Assembly (NCBI RefSeq): GCF_040744945.1
Contig: NZ_CP160453.1
Location: 5,146,001 to 5,210,000 of the forward strand
Origin: Saccharothrix sp. HUAS TT1
GTDB taxonomy: Bacteria; Actinomycetota; Actinomycetes; Mycobacteriales; Pseudonocardiaceae
Length of the DNA stretch: 64,000 nucleotides
Direction: 5' to 3'
The stretch's first letter is position 1, and every line of letters begins with the position of its first letter. The translations under genes and the position numbers were made by a program. The notes beneath the pieces are model-generated. The model had not been told where the DNA came from, made no database searches, and saw only the letters and a program-made list of their open reading frames with translations. This document shows, piece by piece, positions 10,401 through 18,535 of the stretch.

Positions 10401-13400
10401 CAGCTGCGGATCACCGAGGACCTGGTGGGCGCGGTGCGCCGGGCCGCCGACACCGGTGCCGACGTCGACGCGCTGCTGCGCGTGGTCGAGCAGGTGAAGG
10501 AGCAGTCCCTCGGCATCGGCCGCACCCACACCAGGGCGAACGAGGTCCTGGCGGGTCTCGCGGGCCTCGGCGCCGGTTCGGCTGCCCCGGCTCCGCCCGC
10601 GCCGTCGCCCCCCGCCCTCCTCCCGCCCGCGCCCGCGCCGTTCGCACCGGCTCCCGCCGCGACCACCGGACCGGCGGCTCCGCCGGTCCCTGCGGTCCCC
10701 GAGCCCGCCGCGCCGAACGCGGTCGGACCGGATGCCGCGCGGGAAGCGCTGGTCGGGATCGTCGCCGAGCGCACCGGCTACCCGGCCGCCATGATCGACA
10801 CGGGGATGGACCTCGAAGCCGACCTCGGCATCGACTCCATCAAGCGCGTGCAGATCCTCGACGCCGTGCAGGGCAGCCTGCCGGGACTCCCGGTGCTGGG
10901 CCCGGAGCAACTGGGCGAACTGCGCACCCTCGACGACATCGTGTCGTACCTGACCGAGGGCGGCGGCACCCCGCCCGCCCCGCCTCCGGCGACGTCCGCC
11001 CCGACCCCAGCCCCAGCCTCGACCCCAGCCCCAGCCCCAGCCCTGACCTCGGCCTCGGCTCCGGCCTCGACCGCAGCCCCAGCCCTGACCTCGGCCTCGG
11101 CCTCGGTCCCGGTCATGGCTCCCGATGCGCCGCGCGCGGTGGCGGAGCTGCACCGGGTGGAGCTGGTGCGGCTGCCCGCCGTCGACCGCGCCCCGAACGC
11201 CTTCCGCGACGCGCCCACGGCACTGCTCGTGGAGCACGGCGGGGTCGGCGCCGACGCGGACGCCTGCGCCAAGGCCCTGGCCGAGGCGGGCTGGGCGGTG
11301 CACCGCGGCGACTTCGCCGAGGCCGACGTGCCCGCCGGACCGCTCGACCTCTGCCTGGTGGTGCTCGGCGCGGACACGGTGTGGGACCTCGCCGTCGACC
11401 GGCTCGCCGATGTCGTGGCCGTCGTGGGGAAGGTCTCCCCGCGCCTCGCGGAGACCGCGCGCGGCGGGAGGCGGACCGCGTTCGCCACCCTGACGAGGCT
11501 CGACGGCGGCTTGGGCCTGCGCGGCACGCGCGACCGGGCCGAGGCGGTCGCGGGCGGCGTCTCCGGCATCGTGAAGGTGCTGGCCCGTGAGGAGCCCGGA
11601 GTCTTCTGCCGCGCGCTGGACCTCGCCCCCTCCCTGAGCGTGGACGCGGCGGCCGACACCGTGCTGGCCGAGCTGCACGACGCGGCGCGCGACGTCCTGG
11701 AGGTCGGGGTCGACGGCGACCTCGCCCGCTGGACGGTCCGGCCCGCGCCCTACGGCCCCTCGCCGTGGGCGGGAGTCGCGACCCCTCTCTCCGCCGACGG
11801 GGGGTCGACCGTCGGACCGGATGACGTGGTGGTCGTGACCGGCGGCGCGCGTGGCGTCACCGCGGCCTGCGTGCGGGCCCTGGCCGAGCGGACCGGCGCC
11901 GAGTTCGTCCTCCTGGGGCGCACCGGCCTGGAGGACGAGCCGGACTGGGCGCGGGGCGTCACCGACGACGCGCTGCCCGAGGCCCTGGCCCGCACCGGCG
12001 CGCTGTCCCCGCGCGAGTTCACGGCGGCCGTGCGGGAGGTGCGCGCGCGGCGCGAGGTCGCGGCGACGCTGACCGCCGTGGCCGACGCCGGGGCACGCGT
12101 CACCTACCTGGGCGTGGACGTCGGCGACGCGACCGCCGTGCGGAACGCCCTCGCCCCCCACGCCGAACGCGCCACCGTCCTGGTGCACGGCGCGGGCGCG
12201 CTGGCCGACGCCCTGCTGCCCGACAAGACGCCCGAGGACGTCCGGCAGGTCTTCACCCCGAAGCTGACCGGCCTGCGTTCGGTGCTCGACGCGCTGGCCG
12301 GCGCGCCGCTGCGGCACGTCGTGCTCTTCACCTCCGTGGCGGGCCTGCTGGGCAACCCCGGCCAGGCCGACTACGCCGCCGCCAACGAGGCGCTGTGCCG
12401 GGTGGCGGCGACCCTGAAGCGGGAACGGCCGGAGCGCTTCGTGACCGCCGTCGACTGGTGCGCCTGGGACGGCGGCATGGTGGGCCCGGACCTGCGGGCC
12501 GTGTTCGCCGCCCGGGGGGTGGACCTGCTGGCCCCCGAAACCGGGGCCCGCCTGTTCGTCGAGCGGTTCGCCGCCGGGAGGGCGTCGGAGGTGCGACTGC
12601 TGGCCGGTGCCCCCGAAGCGCTCACCGGCGCGCCGGCGCCGGTGCCGACGCCCGCGCTGACCGCCGCCCGCGACCTCACCGGCGTCGAGGACGCCGAGGT
12701 CATCCGGGCGCACCGCATCGGCGCCCACCCCGTGCTGCCCGCCACGTTCGGCCTGGGCTGGCTGGTGAACGTCGTCGAGCGCGCCAACCCCGGCCTGAGC
12801 GTCGTCGCCTGCCGGGGGTTCGAGGTGCACCGGGGCGTCGTGTTCGACGGCGACCACGAACGCGAGTACGCGGTGGACGTCGAACCGGGCGAGGTGGAGG
12901 ACGGCCGGCTCGTGCTGCGCGCCCGGGTCCGCGCCGCCGGGGGCGCGGCGCCGGTCGCGCGCTCCCACTACGCCGGCACCCTCGTGCTGGCCGCCGGGGA
13001 CCCGCGGACCGAGCGGCTGCCCGAGGTGCGCGACCACGTGCTGGGCGCCGGTCCGGAGGACGCGCTCGCCTGGTACGCGGACGGGACGGTCTTCCACGGC
13101 CCGCGCCTGCAAGGTCTGCGGCGGGTCCTCGACCGGTCCGGCGACCGACTGGTCGTCGAGTGCCGGCTGGCCGACGACGCCGCCGGGTCCGGCGCGTTCG
13201 CCGGCCACCGCTACAGCGCCGTGCTGACCGACCTGCTCCTGCAGTGCGGTGCGGTGCTCGGCCTGTGGCGCACCGGTCGCGCGGGACTGCCGCTGGGCGT
13301 CGAGCACGTCGAGTGCTTCGCGCCGCTGCCCGACGACGAGCCGTTCGTCGTCGTGGCGCGGGAGGTCCGCTCGACCGCCACGTCGAGCACCGTGGACGTG

Positions 13401-13541
13401 ACCGCGTGCGACCGCGACGGGACCGTCCTGATGCGCCTGTCCGGCGTGTCCGTCATCCAGACCGCTGACATGGCCGCGAAGTTCGCCGACGCGGTGAGCG
13501 CGTGGCGCGACGGCGACGGCGACGGCGGCGGCGAGCGGTGA
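7401..13541 (+). CDS. PUFA-synthase-like (PfaA-type) iterative type I PKS, KS-AT-ACP-KR-DH
   Basis: The 2046-aa protein starts at GTG after GGGAGG. The KS has Cys216 in VDAACAASL, His351 in ELHATGTPVGD and His391 in GHTKGAAG. The AT has GHSFGEL with Ser671, malonyl-like. A helical segment and Ala/Pro-rich linker lead to one ACP with DLGIDSIKR (Ser1146), the signature of PUFA and enediyne synthase carriers rather than modular PKS. A second low-complexity linker precedes a KR (VVVTGGARGVTAA about 1477; NPGQADYAAANEA). The DH has His1776 in HRIGAHPVLP and Asp1944 in LTDLLLQCG. Classical PfaA has several tandem ACPs; this one has a single ACP and carries the DH on the same chain. With the PfaD homologue downstream it could reduce or partly reduce a chain iteratively. 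No PfaB, PfaC or phosphopantetheinyl transferase is visible nearby. Confidence 0.9.
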   Translation: MNGPDESGRRRLADSPIAIVGLSGLFPRARDHRDYWQNIVDAVDCTDDLPEDRWSTTDHHDPDPSTPDKTYARRGAFVPDVAFDPIEFGMPPNQLEITSTMQTLSLVVARDLLRDAGAPGSDWYDPSRTGVVLGVTGTVPLSHPLAARLSTPVLREVAVSCGLSEQDADVLADKYAKAFPPWEENTFPGLLANVTAGRVANRLGLGGMNSTVDAACAASLSAVRVAVAELVDGRADLMITGGCDTETSLFMYMCFSKTRALSRSDRIRPLDESADGTLLGEGIGMIALKRLADAERDGDRVYAVIRGIGSASDGRAKSIYAPRAEGQRLALQRAYADADCSPASVQLFELHATGTPVGDRTELEALTSVLRDAGAEPGSAAIGSVKSQIGHTKGAAGAANLIKLALSLHQKALPPTINVERPNPGALGEDAPVYVNTATRPWIKDPRRPVRRAGTSAMGFGGTNFHVVLEEHAPSREGVPVLQRTARAHLWHAPDVPALVELLRAGGPGEDGGPVPADHVRIGFVATDGEAGVRLRAAALAQLAADPDAERWDHPAGIHYRRSGLADPKVGALFSGQGSQYLEMGLDAALANPTVAGAFDDANAVFRAGGGASLADVVFPPPVFDADARDRQEHALHRTEWAQPAIGALSAGQFRYLRELGLGVAGCLGHSFGELTALWAAGSVADEDFFRLARARGEAMAPLDDGDRGAMAAVQTGRDEVAALLADFGDLVVCNDNAPDQVVIGGGADAVAAFVAECGLRGVRARRLPVSAAFHTPYVAHALDRFRPAVDAAVIGSPSVPVYANTSGARYGDDVDANRRTLVAQLARPVEFADALRAMRADGCSVFVEFGPKQVLTQLVPRVLPDAEVVAIPTDAGPLGDGDAALKQAALWLAVLGVPLTGINRHDAPAPERVEPGGPTITLNGADHVPESRRAAYREAIEDGYRVSTMEVTPRTAEAAVAVNGRQWRPPAPVAAGHAPAAPDDALAHHLALHERYLDGQLRITEDLVGAVRRAADTGADVDALLRVVEQVKEQSLGIGRTHTRANEVLAGLAGLGAGSAAPAPPAPSPPALLPPAPAPFAPAPAATTGPAAPPVPAVPEPAAPNAVGPDAAREALVGIVAERTGYPAAMIDTGMDLEADLGIDSIKRVQILDAVQGSLPGLPVLGPEQLGELRTLDDIVSYLTEGGGTPPAPPPATSAPTPAPASTPAPAPALTSASAPASTAAPALTSASASVPVMAPDAPRAVAELHRVELVRLPAVDRAPNAFRDAPTALLVEHGGVGADADACAKALAEAGWAVHRGDFAEADVPAGPLDLCLVVLGADTVWDLAVDRLADVVAVVGKVSPRLAETARGGRRTAFATLTRLDGGLGLRGTRDRAEAVAGGVSGIVKVLAREEPGVFCRALDLAPSLSVDAAADTVLAELHDAARDVLEVGVDGDLARWTVRPAPYGPSPWAGVATPLSADGGSTVGPDDVVVVTGGARGVTAACVRALAERTGAEFVLLGRTGLEDEPDWARGVTDDALPEALARTGALSPREFTAAVREVRARREVAATLTAVADAGARVTYLGVDVGDATAVRNALAPHAERATVLVHGAGALADALLPDKTPEDVRQVFTPKLTGLRSVLDALAGAPLRHVVLFTSVAGLLGNPGQADYAAANEALCRVAATLKRERPERFVTAVDWCAWDGGMVGPDLRAVFAARGVDLLAPETGARLFVERFAAGRASEVRLLAGAPEALTGAPAPVPTPALTAARDLTGVEDAEVIRAHRIGAHPVLPATFGLGWLVNVVERANPGLSVVACRGFEVHRGVVFDGDHEREYAVDVEPGEVEDGRLVLRARVRAAGGAAPVARSHYAGTLVLAAGDPRTERLPEVRDHVLGAGPEDALAWYADGTVFHGPRLQGLRRVLDRSGDRLVVECRLADDAAGSGAFAGHRYSAVLTDLLLQCGAVLGLWRTGRAGLPLGVEHVECFAPLPDDEPFVVVAREVRSTATSSTVDVTACDRDGTVLMRLSGVSVIQTADMAAKFADAVSAWRDGDGDGGGER
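11032..11100 (+). repeat. 27-bp exact direct duplication inside the ACP-KR linker
   Basis: Bases 11032-11058 and 11074-11100 are identical over 27 bp with a 42-bp period. They lie in a longer CAGCCC/CTCGGC-rich low-complexity stretch (about 10990-11110) that encodes an Ala-Pro-Ser-Thr linker in the PUFA-synthase-like protein. The repeat is in frame and should only change linker length. Confidence 0.9.
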
Positions 13542-13572
13542 CGGGCGACCGGGACAGGACGGAGGAACCGCT

Positions 13573-13833
13573 GTGAACGACGACGACCGGATGAGCTTCG
13601 TCGGCGAGCCGTTCGACCACGGCGTCCGGCTCGCCGACGCGCCCCGACCGGGGAGCGGCCGGCCGGCCGGACCCGCCGCGGTCCCGGCGGACGCCGTGCA
13701 GGCAGCCGTGGACGCCCTCGTGCGCGACGTGCGATCCGCCGTCGCCGAGGCGCACGCGGGCGCCCTGGAGGTCCAACACCTGTTGCAGCGCCGCACCGCC
13801 GCCGCGCTCGTCCAAGGGGAGGCGTCGTGGTGA
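13573..13833 (+). CDS. Small unknown protein between the PfaA-like and PfaD-like genes
   Basis: The 86-aa reading frame has a strong GGAGGA site and GTG start 31 bases after the PfaA-like stop, and its end overlaps the PfaD-like start. I do not recognise a family. The first third is Gly/Pro-rich. The second half (about 38-80) is a predicted amphipathic helix pair, VDALVRDVRSAVAEAHA followed by LEVQHLLQRR. This resembles in style the helical segment that precedes the ACP in the PfaA-like protein (ALHERYLDGQLRITEDL). A docking or scaffolding role between synthase and enoyl reductase is a guess. The operon position and ribosome binding site make it a real gene. Confidence 0.7.
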   Translation: MNDDDRMSFVGEPFDHGVRLADAPRPGSGRPAGPAAVPADAVQAAVDALVRDVRSAVAEAHAGALEVQHLLQRRTAAALVQGEASW

Positions 13834-15410
13834 CCACCAGGTCGGAACCCGCCCGTGAGGCGGGCGAGCTGTACGACGCGCTGACCGCGCTGGACCGGCC
13901 GGTGTTCGTCCTGCGCGACGAACGCGGCCTCGCCGCGACCAACGACGAGGACGCCCTGGCCGGCGCGCGACTCCTCGCCGCCGCACCGCCGCTGTCGCCC
14001 GACAGGCTCGGCTCCCCGGGTTTCCTCGCCGACCACGGCGTCTCCCACCCGTACATGGCCGGTGCGATGGCCAACGGCATCGCCTCGGCCGACCTGGTCG
14101 TCGCGCTGGCCGGAGCGGGCTTCCTGGCGTCGTTCGGCGCGGCCGGGCTGGTCCCGGCCCGGGTCGACGCGGCGCTGGCCGACATCACCCGGCGCGCGCC
14201 CGGCCTGCCGTTCGCGTGCAACCTCATCCACAGCCCGAGCGAACCGGCGATGGAGAGGGCCACCGTGGACCTCTGCCTGCGGCACGGCGTCCGGTGCGTC
14301 GAGGCGTCGGCGTTCCTCGACCTGACCCCCGAGGTGGTGCGCTACCGGCTCGCCGGCCTCGCCCCCGACGGTCGAGGCGGCGTGCGGATCGGCAACCGGC
14401 TCGTCGCCAAGGTCTCCCGGCCGGAGGTGGCCGAGCGGTTCCTGCGCCCGCCGCCCGAGGCGCTGGTGCGCGGCCTGGTGGAGAGGGGCGCGATCACCGC
14501 CGAGCAGGCCGAGCTGGCGAAGCGGGTGCCGCTGGCCGACGACCTCACCGCCGAGGCCGATTCCGGCGGTCACACCGACCGCCGCCCGCTGCCGGTGCTG
14601 CTGCCCGAGCTGATCGCGCTGCGCGACCGGGTCCAGCGGGGCGCGGGCCTGGTCTCCCGGACCAGGGTGGGCGCGGCCGGCGGCATCGGCACGCCCGCCG
14701 CCGCGGCCGCCGCGTTCACCACGGGCGCCGACTACGTGGTCACCGGCTCGGTGAACCAGGCGTCGGCGGAGGCCGGGCAGTCGCCGGCGACCAAGCGCCT
14801 GCTGGCCACCGCCGGCGCGGCCGACTGCGCGATGGCGCCGTCCGCCGACATGTTCGAGATGGGCGTCGAGGTGCAGGTCCTGCGGCGCGGCACCATGTTC
14901 GCGTCCCGCGCCCGGCGGCTCTACGAGACCTACCGCGAGCACGCGGGCATCGAGGACATCCCGGCCGACGACCGGGCCGCGCTGGAGGAGCGGATCTTCC
15001 GACGGCCCCTGGCCGACGTCTGGGAGGACACCGTGCGCTTCTTCCAGGAGCGCGACCCGGCCCAGATCGCCCGTGCGGAGAACGACCCGAAGCGCCGGAT
15101 GGCGCTGGTGTTCCGCTGGTACCTCGGCCTCTCGTCGGGGTGGAGCACGGCGGGCGCCCCCGATCGCGTCACCGACTACCAGGTGTGGTGCGGGCCCGCG
15201 ATGGGCGCGTTCAACGACTGGGTGGCCGGCACGTACCTGGCCGCGCTGGAGAACCGCTCGGTCGTCGACATCGCGGTCAACCTGGTGCGCGGCGCGGCGT
15301 TCGCTGCCAGGGTGGGCCAGCTGCGGCTGTCCGGCGTGCGCCTGCCGGCCGCGTGCGCCACCTACCGGCCCACGCCGGCGCGGCGAGCGAGCGGGACCGG
15401 CTGGTGGTGA
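13830..15410 (+). CDS. PfaD-type trans-acting enoyl reductase (nitronate monooxygenase fold)
   Basis: About 526 aa, FMN-dependent TIM barrel of the PfaD/2-nitropropane dioxygenase class, which reduces enoyl intermediates on PUFA synthases in trans. Diagnostic stretches are VSHPYMAGAMANGIAS, the LPFACNLIHSP strand, VEASAFLDLTP, RTRVGAAGGIGTP, ADYVVTGSVNQASAEAG and MAPSADMFEMGVEVQVL. The C-terminal third has the PfaD-only extension with KRRMALVFRWYLGLSSGWS. GTG at 13830 overlaps the stop of the 86-aa gene; GTG at 13827 is an alternative. Its association with the PfaA-like gene makes it the cognate ER and argues that the product chain is at least partly saturated. Confidence 0.92.
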   Translation: MTTRSEPAREAGELYDALTALDRPVFVLRDERGLAATNDEDALAGARLLAAAPPLSPDRLGSPGFLADHGVSHPYMAGAMANGIASADLVVALAGAGFLASFGAAGLVPARVDAALADITRRAPGLPFACNLIHSPSEPAMERATVDLCLRHGVRCVEASAFLDLTPEVVRYRLAGLAPDGRGGVRIGNRLVAKVSRPEVAERFLRPPPEALVRGLVERGAITAEQAELAKRVPLADDLTAEADSGGHTDRRPLPVLLPELIALRDRVQRGAGLVSRTRVGAAGGIGTPAAAAAAFTTGADYVVTGSVNQASAEAGQSPATKRLLATAGAADCAMAPSADMFEMGVEVQVLRRGTMFASRARRLYETYREHAGIEDIPADDRAALEERIFRRPLADVWEDTVRFFQERDPAQIARAENDPKRRMALVFRWYLGLSSGWSTAGAPDRVTDYQVWCGPAMGAFNDWVAGTYLAALENRSVVDIAVNLVRGAAFAARVGQLRLSGVRLPAACATYRPTPARRASGTGWW

Positions 15411-16915
15411 CCGGGGACGCGCGGGCCACCGCCGCGCCGCTCGTGCCGGACCCCAGGCGGTGGCACGCCCTGTGGGTGTTGATGCTGGCGCTGTTCATGG
15501 ACCTGCTCGACGGCAACGTGGTGAACGTCGCGATCCCCAGCATCCGCGAGGAGCTGGACATGACCGCGGCGCAGCTCCAGTGGGTGCCGGCGGCGTACAT
15601 GCTGTCCTTCGGCGTGCTGTTGATCCCCGGCGGGAGGCTGGGTGACATCGTCGGCCGCAAGCGGGTGTTCCTCGTCGGCGCGCTCGGGTTCGTGCTCGGG
15701 TCGGCCGTGTGCGCCCTCGCGTGGGACGCGGGGGCGATCGTGGCCGCCAGGGCGGTGCAGGGCGCGTTCGCCGCGATGATGGTGCCGCAGGTGCTGGCGA
15801 TCATCCGCGTCGCGTTCGCCGAGGAGTTCGCCAAGGTCGTCGGCATCTCGGCGGTCATCGCCGGGGTCGCCGTGGTCAGCGGTCCGCTCGTCGGCGGCCT
15901 GCTGGTCGAGGCCGACCTGCTCGGGCTGGGGTGGCGCGGCGTGTTCGCCGTCAACGTGCCGGTCGGCGCGCTCACGGTCGTGCTCGCCGGGCGCTGGGTG
16001 CGCGAGTCCCGCGCGCCGGACGTGCGGCGGCTGGACCTGACCGGCGTGGGCCTGGCCGTCCTGACCCTGCTCCTGCTGCTGGTTCCGCTGGTGCAGGGCC
16101 GCGAACTGGGCTGGCCGCCGTGGAGCGTCGCGTCCGTCGTGCTGTTCGTCCCGGCGCTCGTGCTGTTCGTGCGGCACCAGCGCTCGCGCGGGCGACGCGG
16201 CCTGCCGCAGCTCGTCGTGCTCGACCTGTTCGCCTCGCGCGGGTTCTCCGCCGGGCTCGCGGTGCAGTTGCTGTTCCAGAGCCTGCCCGCGGCGTTCTTC
16301 CTCGTCTGGACGCTGTACGTGCAGGTCGGCATGGGGTGGACGGCACTGGGCACCGGGTTGGCCTCCATCCCGTTCTCCGTGGCGGTGGCCGTCTCCGGCG
16401 GGGTGTCGGTCCAGTTCGTCTACCCCCGTCTCGGGCGGATGACGTTGTTGCTGGGCGTGCTGCTGACCATCGCCGGTCTGGTCGTGTTCGGCGTCGTCGC
16501 CCGCGAGGGCGGCACGCGGGTCGACGCCCTCGCGATGGCGCTGCCCCTGGCACTGGTCGGCCTGGGCGTCGGCCAGGTGCTGTCGCCGCTGACCGGCCTG
16601 ATCCTGTCCTTCGTCCCGGTGCGGCACGCCGGCAGCGCCTCCGGCCTGGTCGGCGCCACCGGCCAGGTGGGGGCCGCTCTGGGCGTCGTGCTCGTGGGGC
16701 TGGTGTTCTTCGGTTCCCCCACCGGCTACGCCGCGGCCTTCGAGCGCGCCCTGTGGCTGCTCGTCGGCCTCATGGCCGCCGTCGCCCTCCTGCTGTGCGC
16801 GCTGCCCGGCCCGGTCCGCTCGGGAACGCCGCCGCGGCGGACCCCGTGGCGACAACGCGGTGACCACTCCTCCAGGAACGCACCGGATCCAGGAACGCAC
16901 CGGACCACGAGGTGA
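15407..16915 (+). CDS. MFS drug/metabolite exporter, DHA2 type (14 TM)
   Basis: The protein of about 502 aa begins at GTG within the PfaD stop (GTGA), so it is translationally coupled. It starts ALWVLMLALFMDLLDGNVVNVAIPSI, the DHA2 motif D1 region, followed by GRLGDIVGRKRVFLVGA (motif A) and RAVQGAFAAMMVPQVL (motif C-like). About 14 hydrophobic segments fit the 14-TM drug:H+ antiporters found in antibiotic clusters. The last 35 residues are hydrophilic and Arg/Thr/Pro-rich. It probably exports the polyketide. Confidence 0.9.
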   Translation: MTGDARATAAPLVPDPRRWHALWVLMLALFMDLLDGNVVNVAIPSIREELDMTAAQLQWVPAAYMLSFGVLLIPGGRLGDIVGRKRVFLVGALGFVLGSAVCALAWDAGAIVAARAVQGAFAAMMVPQVLAIIRVAFAEEFAKVVGISAVIAGVAVVSGPLVGGLLVEADLLGLGWRGVFAVNVPVGALTVVLAGRWVRESRAPDVRRLDLTGVGLAVLTLLLLLVPLVQGRELGWPPWSVASVVLFVPALVLFVRHQRSRGRRGLPQLVVLDLFASRGFSAGLAVQLLFQSLPAAFFLVWTLYVQVGMGWTALGTGLASIPFSVAVAVSGGVSVQFVYPRLGRMTLLLGVLLTIAGLVVFGVVAREGGTRVDALAMALPLALVGLGVGQVLSPLTGLILSFVPVRHAGSASGLVGATGQVGAALGVVLVGLVFFGSPTGYAAAFERALWLLVGLMAAVALLLCALPGPVRSGTPPRRTPWRQRGDHSSRNAPDPGTHRTTR

Positions 16916-17320
16916 CACCTCATCATGCACTTGTCGATCACCGCGATCGGTTCGCACGGCGACGCCGCGCCGTTCACCGGCCCCGGCGCCCACCTCCGGG
17001 GCCGGCACCGCGCCCCATGACCCGGCTCGTCCGCCCGGGGGAGCCGCGCTCGGCGCGTCGAAGCTCTCCGGCGCCGGACCGGCTCGCCACCACCACCCGA
17101 CGCGTGCTCGGCAACCCGGCCTACCGCGACACGCGGCCCACCGCGACAACACAGGGGCACCGGGTTCCCCGATCGACCGCGAGGGCGGGGCCGGGCGCGT
17201 TGTGCGCGCCGTCGACCGCGTCGTCGCCGAGCACCGCAGCCTCCGCTGACACCCGGCATCGGCCGCGCCGCGGCGACGGTGCCGCACCCACCGCACACCC
17301 GTGATCCCGAAAGGCGCACC
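16916..17320. other. 405-bp intergenic gap between exporter and third P450
   Basis: Short overlapping frames exist here but have no family resemblance and are Arg/Pro/Thr-rich, as expected of GC-rich non-coding DNA. The stretch holds a terminator-like hairpin near its left end (annotated separately) and presumably the promoter of the next P450 operon. I see nothing else. Confidence 0.6.
16977..17005 (+). terminator. Hairpin after the exporter gene
   Basis: CCGGCCCCGG pairs with CCGGGGCCGG across a 9-base loop, a perfect 10-bp GC stem about 60 bases after the MFS stop. There is no U-tract, which is common in high-GC actinomycetes. It probably ends the PfaA-like/PfaD/MFS transcript. Confidence 0.55.
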
Positions 17321-18535
17321 ATGACCGAGACCACCAGCCGGCCCGCCGAGCCGGCCGTGCCCGCGTTCCCCTCGGACCGGTCCTGCCCGTACCACCCCGC
17401 GCCCGGTTACGCGCCGATGGGGGCGACCCGCCCGCTCACCAGGGTCCGGCTGTTCGACGGGCGCGAGGTGTGGCTGGTGACGGGCCACGCCGAGGGCCGC
17501 GCCCTGCTCGCCGACCAGCGGCTCTCCTCGGAGTGGGCCAGTCCCGCCTTCCCCGTGGTGGTGGCCCGCACCGAAGGCCGAGAGGGCCTGTCCCTCCCGT
17601 TGATCGGGGTGGACGACCCGGAGCACGCCCGCCAGCGCCGCATGCTGATCCCCAGCTTCGGCGTCAAGCGGATGGCGGCGATGCGCCCGGTCCTCCAGCG
17701 GGAGGTCGACCGGCTGCTCGACGGCATCCTCGCCGACGGGCCGACGATCGACCTGGTCTCCCGGTTCGCCCTGCCCGTGCCCTCGATCGCGATCTGCATG
17801 CTGCTGGGCGTGCCGTACGACGACCACGACCTGTTCGAGGAGCGCTCACGCGACTTCGTGGGCGCGGCGACGTCGGCCGAGGCGGACGCGGCGTTCGGCG
17901 CGCTGTACGGCTACCTGTTCGACCTCGTCCGCGGCAAGCAGGAACAGCCGGGAGAAGGACTGCTCGACGAGCTGATCAGCGTCCAGCTCGCCGAGGGCGA
18001 GCTGGACTACGACGAGCTGGTCAAGATGGCGATGGTGCTGCTGGTCGCCGGCCACGAGACCACCGGCAACGCGATCTCCCTGGGGGTCCTCGCGCTCCTG
18101 GAGCACCCCGAGCAGCTCGCCGCGCTGCACGCCGACGACGGCCTGCTGCCCAACGCGATCGAGGAGCTGCTGCGCTTCCTGTCCGTCTCGGACTTCATCG
18201 TCCGGCTCGCCGTCGACGACGTCCAGGTCGGGGACCAGACCATCAAGGCCGGTGACGGCGTGGTCCTGTCGATCATGCTGATGAACCGCGACGGCGCCGC
18301 CTACGAGGACCCCGACACGCTCGACCTGCGCCGCGCCGCCGGACGGCACGTCGGCTTCGGCCACGGCATCCACCAGTGCCTGGGGCAGAACCTGGCCCGC
18401 GCGGAACTGGAGATCGCCCTCGGCTCGCTGTTCGCCCGCATCCCGACGCTGAAGCTGGCCGTGCCGGTGGACGAGATCCCGATCAGCGCGGGCCACGACG
18501 GCCAGGGGCCCCGCGTGCTGCCGGTGACGTGGTGA
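17321..18535 (+). CDS. Cytochrome P450 (third), paired with a ferredoxin
   Basis: The 404-aa P450 starts at ATG after GAAAGG. The I-helix is VAGHETTGN, ExxR is EELLRFL, and the heme motif GFGHGIHQCLG has Cys at residue 353. The N-terminal CPYHPAPGY and the DDPEHARQRRML segment are typical of CYP105/CYP107-like actinomycete enzymes that use small ferredoxins. It overlaps the next ferredoxin by four bases (GTGA). After a 405-bp gap and a hairpin, it begins a separate transcript within the polyketide region. It probably performs a late oxidation of the polyketide. Confidence 0.93.
   Translation: MTETTSRPAEPAVPAFPSDRSCPYHPAPGYAPMGATRPLTRVRLFDGREVWLVTGHAEGRALLADQRLSSEWASPAFPVVVARTEGREGLSLPLIGVDDPEHARQRRMLIPSFGVKRMAAMRPVLQREVDRLLDGILADGPTIDLVSRFALPVPSIAICMLLGVPYDDHDLFEERSRDFVGAATSAEADAAFGALYGYLFDLVRGKQEQPGEGLLDELISVQLAEGELDYDELVKMAMVLLVAGHETTGNAISLGVLALLEHPEQLAALHADDGLLPNAIEELLRFLSVSDFIVRLAVDDVQVGDQTIKAGDGVVLSIMLMNRDGAAYEDPDTLDLRRAAGRHVGFGHGIHQCLGQNLARAELEIALGSLFARIPTLKLAVPVDEIPISAGHDGQGPRVLPVTW

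Noticed and set aside
7419..14942. A 2507-codon open frame on the - strand opposite the PUFA-synthase-like gene
   Set aside because: It is antisense to genes with full catalytic motifs. Long antisense frames are normal at this GC content, and the translation is His/Gly/Arg-rich with no domains.
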